A program made the position numbers and the translations under genes. Under the pieces are notes generated by a model. The model was given only the letters and a program-made list of their open reading frames with translations. It did no database searches and was not told the DNA's origin. From a virus, in the IMG/VR virus record IMGVR_UViG_3300046727_000507, positions 1-44,769 of that record: DNA of 44,769 nucleotides; one strand, written 5' to 3'. Of this stretch, positions 1 to 7,277 are shown piece after piece; the first letter of the stretch is position 1; every line of letters begins with the position of its first letter.

Positions 1-2
1 GC

Positions 3-149
3 CGCGTGATGCTGTTCGGCATCCTCATGGTGATCCTGGCACTCTGGGCGATCGTCGCCGCGACCAATGCCGACGCGGCCTGGGCGGTACTGATCGGGCT
101 GTTCGGCACGGTCGGGCTGATCTTCTGGGCGCTGGCCACCGTGCTATAG
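3..149 (+). CDS. Small two-helix membrane protein, possibly 5'-truncated
   Basis: The reading frame is open from the window edge to a TAG at 147-149. An in-frame GTG at 6 and ATG at 9 could be starts, but the upstream sequence is missing, so the gene may be partial. From the ATG the product is 46 residues: a hydrophobic helix (LFGILMVILALWAIVAA), a short polar turn (TNADA), and a second helix (WAVLIGLFGTVGLIFWALA). This hairpin topology is typical of small phage membrane proteins, including holin-like ones, but no family signature is visible and I do not assign a function. The coiled-coil gene starts 6 bases downstream, so the two are probably cotranscribed. Confidence 0.5.
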   Translation, partial: RVMLFGILMVILALWAIVAATNADAAWAVLIGLFGTVGLIFWALATVL

Positions 150-155
150 GGGGTG

Positions 156-311
156 ATGGAGACCGCCCTGGAGCGTGAGCTGCGGGCCGAGATCGCCGAG
201 CTGCGGCGCCAGAACGCCGATCTGGAGCGGCAGAACCGTGAGCTGCGCGAGGCGGTCACGGCGCTGATGGCGGCGCCCAAACCACCCGACGAACCCGGAT
301 CGTTCTGGTAG
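156..311 (+). CDS. Small coiled-coil protein
   Basis: A 51-residue ORF starts at ATG 156; a GTG directly before it at 153 is an alternative. It begins 6 bases after the preceding stop. Residues 4-38 are a highly charged helix with leucines at heptad-like spacing (ELRAEIAELRRQNADLERQN), predicting a short parallel coiled coil, followed by a proline-rich tail ending in GSFW. Small coiled-coil proteins next to small membrane proteins are common near phage lysis or host-takeover genes, but nothing here proves a role. The next 104 bases (312-415) contain no other gene, only the leader of the following one. The function is not recognised. Confidence 0.55.
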   Translation: METALERELRAEIAELRRQNADLERQNRELREAVTALMAAPKPPDEPGSFW

Positions 312-415
312 GGTCGCGGCGCATCAATGGGTTAGCCCTGTCGGAACTCTTTACACATGCGTTGCGAGATACTGTGCTTCACTATGGCGGTTACCTTGCA
401 AGGGAACCCACCACG

Positions 416-1069
416 ATGCGCAACCTCCTCCTCTCCACCATCGCCGCTGCCGGACTGGCCCTGGCCACGCCGGCAAGTGCCGCGCTGATCTCCTCGGCGT
501 CCGCACCCGGCCAGCTCGCCGCCGGCGCCTGCTCGGCCAACGACGGCGGCACCGGCTCGCTGAACACCAATTGCTCCGGCGGGATCTACTCGTCCATCGC
601 CATCTCGGCGGCGGCCCCACCGCTGCTGAACGCGCCAGACCTGAGCGCCACCACGCTGACGGTGAAGACCACCGGCCTGGGCGCGGGTAGCTCGACGCTG
701 GACATCAACATCGACAGCAGCGGCTTCGCGTTCGCCGGTGGGCCGGTGACCGCGATCTTCACGGTGAACAACCTGATCGGCGGCGGCGCGGGACCCTTCG
801 TGCTGATCGCCTCGTCACCGGCGGGCACGCTGTCGCATACGTTCACCGCGTCGGGCAGCGCGCAGGACGGCCCGACGGTGCTCGGGGCGTTCACCTCCGA
901 TCACGCCGAGTTCCAACTGACGTTCACGGGGAACACGGTGCAGTCGCTCGATGCCACGATCGAGATCGTCGGTGCATCCGAGCCGGTGAGCATGGCGCTG
1001 CTGGGCGTCGGCCTGCTCGGCCTCGGCATGGTGCGCGGCAAGCGTCGCGATCCCGGTGCGGTCGCATGA
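416..1069 (+). CDS. Secreted protein with PEP-CTERM-like sorting signal
   Basis: I chose the ATG at 416 (217 residues) because it opens directly on a classical signal peptide (residues 1-22, ending PASA before ALISS) and has AGGGA about 10 bases upstream; an in-frame ATG at 362 would bury the signal. The mature part is rich in Gly, Ser and Thr, with two cysteines, and looks like a beta-rich extracellular domain. The C-terminus has the three-part layout of PEP-CTERM signals: a short motif (here S-E-P at 188-190 rather than P-E-P), a hydrophobic segment (MALLGVGLLGLGMV), and a basic cluster (RGKRR). In the known system an exosortase removes this tail and the protein reaches the cell surface or exopolysaccharide. 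The gene overlaps the next one by ATGA. A surface or matrix role is inference. Confidence 0.75.
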   Translation: MRNLLLSTIAAAGLALATPASAALISSASAPGQLAAGACSANDGGTGSLNTNCSGGIYSSIAISAAAPPLLNAPDLSATTLTVKTTGLGAGSSTLDINIDSSGFAFAGGPVTAIFTVNNLIGGGAGPFVLIASSPAGTLSHTFTASGSAQDGPTVLGAFTSDHAEFQLTFTGNTVQSLDATIEIVGASEPVSMALLGVGLLGLGMVRGKRRDPGAVA

Positions 1070-1764
1070 TGCGGCTGGCGGCAGCCGCTGGGATGGTGGG
1101 AGCGCTTGCTCTCACCACGCCCGCCATGGCGGTGCCGGTGACGGACACGTTCTGCGGGCCAAGCTCCGGCCAGGGATGCGAGGTCGGTGGCGAGAAGATG
1201 GTGTTCCTCCAGGCCAAGACAAACACCATGCATGGCCTGGGGAATATCGGTTCGCAGAACGGGTTGCCGCTGATGCACATCGATAGCGATGGCGGCAAGC
1301 TATCGTTGTTCATCGACCTGAAGAACGGGTTCGCGACGATCAAACCGACGAACGGGATTTCGTTTAACGGTTTGGACATCACGGTGCCCGGCTTCGGTTT
1401 TACCGAGCTGGTGTTTGACGTGCAGCTCACGCCGGAGTCGAAGAAAGCCAAGACCGAGTCCTTCACCATCGAAGGTTTCAGTGGAAACCATATCAGTGAC
1501 GGCCTCGGCACCGAGACCGACAAACCGGACGCGGACACCGAGTTCTCGATCACCGCGCATGGCGGGGTGTTCGATGAGGTCAACATCGCCAGCCTCACCG
1601 GTTTCGATGAAATCAAACACATCGAAATCGGCGGGGTCTGCGCCATCCAGTCGAATGGTTCCTGCACGCCGGTGATCATCGAGACGCCGGAGCCGCTCAC
1701 CCTGGCGCTGCTCGGCACCGGGCTGTTCGGCCTCGGGCTGGTGCGTCGGATACGTCGCGACTAA
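1066..1764 (+). CDS. Secreted protein with PEP-CTERM sorting signal
   Basis: This 232-residue protein starts within the stop of the previous gene (ATGA at 1066-1069; a second ATG lies at 1069), so the pair is translationally coupled. Residues 1-23 are a signal peptide ending AMA before VPVTDTF. The body carries four cysteines in two CxnC groups (CGPSSGQGC and CAIQSNGSC), possibly disulphides, and alternating hydrophobic strands. The tail is textbook PEP-CTERM: P208-E209-P210, then LTLALLGTGLFGLGLV, then RRIRR. Related tails occur in PEP-CTERM proteins of alphaproteobacteria, processed by host exosortase. No enzymatic motif is visible. It is either host-derived DNA beside the phage or a phage-carried surface protein; the sequence does not settle which. 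Confidence 0.78.
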   Translation: MMRLAAAAGMVGALALTTPAMAVPVTDTFCGPSSGQGCEVGGEKMVFLQAKTNTMHGLGNIGSQNGLPLMHIDSDGGKLSLFIDLKNGFATIKPTNGISFNGLDITVPGFGFTELVFDVQLTPESKKAKTESFTIEGFSGNHISDGLGTETDKPDADTEFSITAHGGVFDEVNIASLTGFDEIKHIEIGGVCAIQSNGSCTPVIIETPEPLTLALLGTGLFGLGLVRRIRRD

Positions 1765-1828
1765 GCTCGCAGCACTCACGTCCCTATGGGGGTTCTGCCC
1801 CCGTGGGTGTTCAACCGAACCGGACTAT

Positions 1829-1862
1829 GCCCCGCCCGCCCCCCAATGGGCGGGGCTTTTTT
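1829..1862 (+). terminator. Rho-independent terminator after the PEP-CTERM pair
   Basis: A perfect 9-bp GC stem (1829-1837 with 1848-1856) closes a 10-base loop and is followed by six T residues (1857-1862). It lies 65 bases after the second PEP-CTERM stop and ends just before the methyltransferase start. A second, shorter G5/C5 hairpin lies upstream at about 1788-1802. The methyltransferase therefore probably needs read-through or its own promoter; I see no convincing one. Confidence 0.85.
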
Positions 1863-1877
1863 ATGCGGGGGTCGCCG

Positions 1878-2672
1878 ATGCCGCAGATCGCTTTCATCCT
1901 GGCCGCGACCGAGGCGGGGCCGATGATCGTCAACCGCCTCGACGTCCACACCACCGAACACGGCTTCTTCGGCGTCGGCGCCGAGCTGCTACAGGCCGGG
2001 CACTACGCCGAGCAGGACATCCAGGGGCTGGCCGGCGTGCTGAGCCTGCGCCGTCAGCACTGCGGTGACGGCGTGGTGGCGCTTGATATCGGCGCCAATA
2101 TCGGCACCCACACTGTCGCCTGGGCCAAGCTCATGACCGGGTGGGGCGAGGTGCTCGCGGTCGAACCGCAGGAGCGCGTCTACTACGCGCTGGCCGGCAA
2201 CATCGCGATCAACAACCTGTTCAACGCGCGGGCGCTGCAGGCGGTGATCGGTGAGCACGACGGCTGGATCGAGATCCCGGTGCTCGACCACACCAAGCCC
2301 GCTTCGTTCGGCTCGCTGGAGCTGCGGCCCTGCTCCGAGGAGGCGATCGGCCAGACGCCGGAGCGATCCGAGCGCGCCAGGATGGTCCGCATCGACACCA
2401 TCCTCGACACCGGTCGCGTCGACCTGATCAAGCTCGACGTCGAGGGGATGGAACTGGCGGCGCTGGGGGGTGCCGAGATGACCATCGAGCACTGGCGCCC
2501 GGTGTTGTTCGTGGAGTGGGCCAAGTGTGGCGCCGAGCCGCTGCGGACGTGGCTGGCGGCGCGTGGCTATGACAGCCACGTGCTGGGCATCAACCTGCTG
2601 GCGATCCACCAGCAGGACCCGGTGGCGGCGCACGTACAAAAAAGCCCCCCTGGCGCGGGCCAGGGGGGATAA
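1878..2672 (+). CDS. FkbM-family SAM-dependent methyltransferase
   Basis: The family O-methylates sugars and other small acceptors. The 264-residue product shows the class I SAM fold: motif I DIGANIGTHT (residues 70-78), the acidic VEPQ end of strand 2 (95-98), and the FkbM hallmark DLIKLDVEGME (182-192). I chose ATG 1878 (GGGGG 5-10 bases upstream) because ATG 1863 lies on the T tract of the preceding terminator; ATG 1923 is another option. The last 12 codons run through the hairpin that terminates the opposing late operon. FkbM genes are frequent in phages, where they are thought to modify capsule, LPS or virion glycans. The acceptor here is unknown; a GT9-like enzyme is encoded in the late operon. 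Confidence 0.85.
   Translation: MPQIAFILAATEAGPMIVNRLDVHTTEHGFFGVGAELLQAGHYAEQDIQGLAGVLSLRRQHCGDGVVALDIGANIGTHTVAWAKLMTGWGEVLAVEPQERVYYALAGNIAINNLFNARALQAVIGEHDGWIEIPVLDHTKPASFGSLELRPCSEEAIGQTPERSERARMVRIDTILDTGRVDLIKLDVEGMELAALGGAEMTIEHWRPVLFVEWAKCGAEPLRTWLAARGYDSHVLGINLLAIHQQDPVAAHVQKSPPGAGQGG
2638..2668 (-). terminator. Terminator of the leftward late operon
   Basis: On the minus strand a perfect 10-bp stem (2659-2668 with 2645-2654, CCCCCCTGGC) and a 4-base loop are followed by G-to-C and then six U residues (plus-strand A run 2638-2643). There is no T run on the plus-strand side, so it acts on leftward transcripts. It lies about 80 bases beyond the last leftward stop codon and inside the 3' end of the FkbM gene. 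Positions 2673-2748 hold no gene. Confidence 0.88.
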
Positions 2673-2748
2673 GGCTGGAGTGCAAACGAGTAGGAAAACG
2701 AACGTCGCTGGCTATGTATGGCCGGACGACGGCGCGGCAAGTGACGAT

Positions 2749-3012
2749 TCAGTCACCGCTCTCGCCGATATCCGTCAGGCTCACCCGCGACGGTGACAGC
2801 GTCGAGGCCACCGCCTGGGCGCGCTGCTCTTCCGCCCGCCGCTGCTGCGCCACCTGTTCCGCCGCTTGGTTGCGGAAGAAGAAGATCAGCTCGCTGATCT
2901 CTTCGAACGGCTGCTTGGCCAAGATCCCTTGCATGCGGTTGAACACGTCGAGCGGCATGCTGAGCGTGATGGTCGGGTTGTTGGTGGGCTGCGGTGGTGG
3001 CTGCATGAGCAC
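2749..3012 (-). CDS. Small hypothetical protein, last gene of late operon
   Basis: The 87-residue ORF starts at GTG 3012, 7 bases after AGGAG; ATG 3006 is an alternative with poorer spacing. The N-terminus is proline- and asparagine-rich (QPPPQPTNNP). A central amphipathic part (MPLDVFNRMQGILAKQPF, then EISELIFFFRNQAAEQ) runs into a strongly helical, Gln/Arg/Ala-rich stretch. The layout resembles small phage proteins found beside tail fibre genes, but I do not recognise the family. As the promoter-distal gene of a late operon it could be a fibre-assembly or lysis-associated accessory; this is a guess from position only. Confidence 0.6.
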   Translation of the reverse strand: MLMQPPPQPTNNPTITLSMPLDVFNRMQGILAKQPFEEISELIFFFRNQAAEQVAQQRRAEEQRAQAVASTLSPSRVSLTDIGESGD

Positions 3013-3027
3013 GGTGCGTCTCCTAGG

Positions 3028-3684
3028 CTAGACCGGCGTCGGCGTCGGCGGCGAGCCGCTGGGCGGCAGCGTGTTGTCCACCCCAGGCGGTGCCGACGGC
3101 AGGCCCTGGTCGGGGTGCAGCGAGGGATCGACGCAGACGTAGCGCCAGCCGATCCCGGGGATGCCGACGACCACCCAGTAGTATTGGCTACCCGGCAGTC
3201 CTTGATCGGGAGCGGTCGGCCCACCCGGCAGGCCCTGGTCGGGGTGCGGCGGTTCGCCGGTTGGCGGCACCGGCCCACCACCGACCACCGGCGGCGGCAC
3301 GATGGGACCACCACCGACATGCGGCGGGCGTCCAGGCGCGGGACCGCCACCGACATGCGGCGGGCGTCCAGGCAGACCCTGGTCGGGACGCGGCGGACGG
3401 CCACCACCACCCCAGGACGGCGGGCGGCCCCCACCGATCGGCGGCCAGATGGCACCCGGAGGCGTCCCCGGCGGCGCCGGCTGGATCGGATGGGAGGGCG
3501 TCAGCGGCGGCCACACACCGGGCGGTGGGCGCGGCAGCGAGTTGTCGATGCCGGGCGGTATCCCGGGCAGCGAGTTGTCGATACCGGGCGGCAGTGTGTT
3601 GTCGGGGCCGGGCGGCACGCCGGGCAGCTCGTTGTCTACGGAGCCATGCGAGGTGACGCGCAGAAAGCCTTGAACAAAAGGCAT
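3028..3684 (-). CDS. Pro/Gly-rich repeat protein
   Basis: I chose ATG 3684 (218 residues) because GAGGAGGGGAGA lies just upstream; a longer frame to 3777 would run through that site. After a short N-terminal segment (MPFVQGFLRVTSHGS) the protein is low complexity: NELPG, DNTLPPG and DNSLPG repeats, then RPPHVGGG repeats, and PDQGLPG repeated about four times. A compact hydrophobic patch (QYYWVVVGIPGIGWRYVCVD) lies near residues 165-185 and may be a small folded domain. The composition suggests an extended, exposed virion component or linker, but I know no characterised homologue. It follows the spike-fibre gene by 89 untranslated bases. Confidence 0.65.
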   Translation of the reverse strand: MPFVQGFLRVTSHGSVDNELPGVPPGPDNTLPPGIDNSLPGIPPGIDNSLPRPPPGVWPPLTPSHPIQPAPPGTPPGAIWPPIGGGRPPSWGGGGRPPRPDQGLPGRPPHVGGGPAPGRPPHVGGGPIVPPPVVGGGPVPPTGEPPHPDQGLPGGPTAPDQGLPGSQYYWVVVGIPGIGWRYVCVDPSLHPDQGLPSAPPGVDNTLPPSGSPPTPTPV

Positions 3685-3773
3685 ATGATTCTCCCCTCCT
3701 CTTCTAGTGGGTGATGAACAGGCACGTAATGGCAGCAGATGTAAAGGCCGCTGCAACCTGGGCGGGCTGAACG

Positions 3774-6700
3774 TCACACCATCATCACCACCCGCGCCTG
3801 TCCACTCGACGTGGCGTCTTGCAGCTCGGCGGTGGACAGCACGCGCGGCCAGTAGCGGATGCGCGACTTATAGCCGTTCTGCGCGGCTTGCCGAATGGCG
3901 CTTAGGTTCATCCGGGTGATGGTGACCGGCGTGGTGCCGGTGGCGGTGGCTATCGGGCCGGCGTTCAGACAGCCGGTGAGAGTGCCACCGGCATAGGTGA
4001 TCGCCGCTCTGAGTGGTGCGTTCGCGGTCGCGAGGTTGGTGGTGTTTCCTGGCGTCCCTCCGACGCCGGCGCTCGCCGCCACGATCTGCCACTGCGAGGT
4101 GCCGGCAGCAACGCGTCCGATGTAGCAGTTGTTGATGCTGGCATCATCGAGACCGATGACATCCTGATTACCCGACGCACCGACCTGCGGCATCGTCATG
4201 TCCACTGCCATGGTGCCCTGCGCCGGGTTGAGCCACGGCGCGATCGTCATCGGTATGAAGCAGACATCAGCCGCCCGCGTCAGGGACCCAGCCGGCGTCG
4301 GCAGATAACTGGTGGCGAACACCGTCGCCGCGATCGACGTCTCGACCTGCGGTCCCCAGACGAAGATACCGAGGCCGGTGCTGGCGGGCGTGTAACCCTG
4401 GCCGACCAGCGTGACGGTCGACGGAGCGGGGGTGATACCAAACACATAAGCCCCGCCGCCGGTGGCAACGCTGGTCGCGGTGACCGACACGCGATACCAA
4501 CCGTTTGGGAACGCCGTGATGGTGCAGGTCGAACCACCCGACGTCGTCACGATGGTGCCGGTCGTCAGATCGAACAAGCCGCCCGTATTGCCGGCAGGAA
4601 ACGCGGTATTGCTAAAAAACAGCGACACGCGCGTATAGGTATTTGCCTTTACAAACGCACTGCCACAATAGTTGGTGCTTACCGCGCCGGTATATGGCCG
4701 GTATATAAGATGGGCATTACCCGCCACATCATTGGTCACCACGCTCGACGCGTTGGTGGTGCCGTCCGGTGACACAGCCACATTGTCGGTCGCCAACACG
4801 CAGCCTGCCGGCGAGGTGGCCCAGGGCACCAGGGCGACACTGGAATTGAGCAAATTCGCCCGCGCCTCTTCGATCAGCAGGCCGAGCGGCGTGCGGGAGA
4901 CCGGATCGTAACCGAACCTCGGCACGTTGGCTGCCGCGTATTGGATCGTGGCGTTGGCGTCGATATAGGTCGCGGTCGAGTTGCGTGCGAACGAGAGCTG
5001 CGGATCGAGCGTCGGGCCGAGCAGACTGATATCGATCGTCGGCGCGAGATCCGGTCCGGTGACCTGTTGCAACTCGGTGTCGGCCAGGATGCGCGGCCAG
5101 TAACGCGTGTGACGTATCCAGCCGCCCAGCGGCGAGGTGCGGCCAGAAGCAATCGCCAGCCGGTTCAGCACCGTCGGCGTCGCGGTGAAGGTGAACGGCG
5201 CGATGGTGCCGGCGTTCTGCACACAACGCCCGGCCAGCCCGGTGCCGTCGAACGTCGAGGCCTGCTTCATCACGATGTTGGCCGAGAAATTACCGGAGGC
5301 GCCAGTGCCCACGGAGACGCCGGCTGAAAACACCGTCACCGAATTGGTATTCGTGGGGCTGGCATTGCGGATGTTGTAGAGGTTGTTGGTCGAGCCGTCG
5401 TCCAGCTCGATCGTGACGAGACCCGACCCGGCGGGCAGCGTCGCGTAGGTGACCACGCTCTCGGACTCGATGGTGTTGCTCAGCAGGTTGACCCCTGGGA
5501 CCGCGTTGGTGGCGGTGTAAGCCGCTTCACCGGCGCGCGTTGAGGCGCCGGGCGTGCCGGCGGGCGGCAGCACCAGCGAGGTTACCTGGGACCCCAGCTC
5601 GATCTGTATTCCGGCGAGGCGCACGGTGAAATCAAGCGCGCTTGCGGTGATCGGGATCTGCAGGAAGGGTTGCACAAACGCACAGTTCGACGCGGTGGTG
5701 AATGCGTAGTTCACTCGCGTCTTGGTGAGAGCGTCTCCGACGGACATGCCAATGGTGGACAGCACGAAATTGGTCGATGACAGCGTGGTAAGCGCGGTGC
5801 CGGTCGAGTCGTATTGGTTGAACCGCAGGTTGAAGTTGGTGAACCCGGTGAAACTGCCAGCTGGAAACGACAGATAGAGCGAGAATATATAGGCGGTGCT
5901 GGCGGTCACCGGGATCGACGCGGTCGAGGCTGCCGAGAATATGAAGTTGTTGTTGAACGTCGGCGCCGCAGCGTTCTGATTGCGATATTCCACATAAGGC
6001 AAACCGCGCTCGGTGCCGGTGGCAATGGTGCGCGTGACGTTGACCGAGTTGGTGCTCCACCCGGTCGGGTCGGTGCCCGGCGACCCCACGACCGCGCCCT
6101 CGCCCCGTGGGTTGGGCACGAGGTTGGTGCGGGCGACTTCCATCAGCAGCCCGAGCGGCTGCAGCGAGACCGGATTGTAGTCGAGCCTCGGTATGTTCAA
6201 GCCGGCGGACTGCAGCGTGCCGTGATTGTCAAAATAGGTGCCAGCCGAAGCACGCTGGAACGTCAGACCGCCGGGCAGCACGCCGGTGGTGAAGTCATGA
6301 TCGAGCGTTGGCGCCAGAGTGGCGGCTTGCAGGTCGGCGTTGGCCAGATCGTAGGGCCAGTAGCGAGCGCGGTAGATCGTGCCACAGAGATATAGGCTGG
6401 TGTTCGCGGAGCCGATCCCCAGCGTGGTCAAGCCGCTCTGGATGTTTGCAAAAACGCCAGCACCCACCGTCCCGCCATTGAGGCTGCCGGCCTGCCTGCC
6501 GCCGCGAATCGCGCCGATCGCCTGATAGATCGGGCCGTTGAACGACGTGCCCCCGGGCAGGTCCACAACCCCGGCAACCGCGTCGCTGATCGAGATGTTG
6601 CCCGAAGCGCGATGCAATAGGCCGGAACGGTTGGCACCGACATAGGCGCCAAAGGGCACGCAGGCGTTGATGTTAAGGAACGGTTCCGACGCCTGCACGT

Positions 6701-7277
6701 AGTAGGTGCTGGCCGCCGGATTGAACCAACTGCCGACCGGCATGGTGCAAAGATCCGCCGCGCGCGTGACGAAGGTGCCGGTGGTCGGGATGTAGGATGT
6801 CGGGAATGAAACGCCGGACGTGGAGACACCACGCTCCAGTTGAAATCGCGTCAATGATCCGCTGACAGTAACGACCATGGTGCCGGCAGTCGTCATGATG
6901 AAGGACGCCGGGGTGCCGGCGGTGGCGGTGACGGGGAGAGTGGTGGAGGACGCGCCGGTGCCGGCGGTCACTGTAGCGCTGCCGGTGCCGATCACCCAGA
7001 GGATATGCACGTTATTCGCCGGCGCCCCGAGCGTGACCGTGGTCTGTGTCGCCGGCGCATCGCTGTTCAGCAGGTAATTGGTGCGGAGTTCTTCGGTATA
7101 GAGGCCGCCACCGATGAAGCGCGGCGCATTGGCCGCGTAGGTCGTGTAGGTCGACCCCGCCGCATCGGTGTAGAAGCTGTTCGTCGCAACACTGGCGCGT
7201 GCGAAGGTCAAGCCGGCGGGCAGCACGCCGGTGGTGAAATCGAGATCAAGCGCTGGAACCCTGAGCGTGCCGGACAT
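3774..7277 (-). CDS. Three-module phage spike/fibre protein
   Basis: The 1167-residue product contains three tandem modules. Each opens with a strand such as DFTTGVLPAGLTFARAS (near residues 12 and 325; a divergent copy LGPTLDPQLSFARNS near 755), then a turn with YxD and PRF or PRL, then an EEARTN-like segment. A beta-rich domain follows, ending in Q-[LIV]-E and a TRA motif. Modules end in a conserved YWP...LQ..T linker (RYWPYDLANADLQAAT, RYWPRILADTELQQVT, RYWPRVLSTAELQDAT). This is the pattern of phage head spike-fibre and carbohydrate-binding virion proteins. The ATG overlaps the stop of the upstream fibre gene by one base (TAATG). Binding of host surface sugar is inferred. Confidence 0.8.
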   Translation of the reverse strand: MSGTLRVPALDLDFTTGVLPAGLTFARASVATNSFYTDAAGSTYTTYAANAPRFIGGGLYTEELRTNYLLNSDAPATQTTVTLGAPANNVHILWVIGTGSATVTAGTGASSTTLPVTATAGTPASFIMTTAGTMVVTVSGSLTRFQLERGVSTSGVSFPTSYIPTTGTFVTRAADLCTMPVGSWFNPAASTYYVQASEPFLNINACVPFGAYVGANRSGLLHRASGNISISDAVAGVVDLPGGTSFNGPIYQAIGAIRGGRQAGSLNGGTVGAGVFANIQSGLTTLGIGSANTSLYLCGTIYRARYWPYDLANADLQAATLAPTLDHDFTTGVLPGGLTFQRASAGTYFDNHGTLQSAGLNIPRLDYNPVSLQPLGLLMEVARTNLVPNPRGEGAVVGSPGTDPTGWSTNSVNVTRTIATGTERGLPYVEYRNQNAAAPTFNNNFIFSAASTASIPVTASTAYIFSLYLSFPAGSFTGFTNFNLRFNQYDSTGTALTTLSSTNFVLSTIGMSVGDALTKTRVNYAFTTASNCAFVQPFLQIPITASALDFTVRLAGIQIELGSQVTSLVLPPAGTPGASTRAGEAAYTATNAVPGVNLLSNTIESESVVTYATLPAGSGLVTIELDDGSTNNLYNIRNASPTNTNSVTVFSAGVSVGTGASGNFSANIVMKQASTFDGTGLAGRCVQNAGTIAPFTFTATPTVLNRLAIASGRTSPLGGWIRHTRYWPRILADTELQQVTGPDLAPTIDISLLGPTLDPQLSFARNSTATYIDANATIQYAAANVPRFGYDPVSRTPLGLLIEEARANLLNSSVALVPWATSPAGCVLATDNVAVSPDGTTNASSVVTNDVAGNAHLIYRPYTGAVSTNYCGSAFVKANTYTRVSLFFSNTAFPAGNTGGLFDLTTGTIVTTSGGSTCTITAFPNGWYRVSVTATSVATGGGAYVFGITPAPSTVTLVGQGYTPASTGLGIFVWGPQVETSIAATVFATSYLPTPAGSLTRAADVCFIPMTIAPWLNPAQGTMAVDMTMPQVGASGNQDVIGLDDASINNCYIGRVAAGTSQWQIVAASAGVGGTPGNTTNLATANAPLRAAITYAGGTLTGCLNAGPIATATGTTPVTITRMNLSAIRQAAQNGYKSRIRYWPRVLSTAELQDATSSGQARVVMMV

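Noticed and set aside
385-400. A TGGC-N7-TTGCA element resembling a sigma-54 promoter (GG and GC 10 bases apart) before the first PEP-CTERM gene, attractive because PEP-CTERM genes can be sigma-54 controlled.
   Set aside because: The start point (about 411) would lie downstream of the likely ribosome site (AGGGA at 401-405), and the -24 box has two mismatches. Not supported as a feature.
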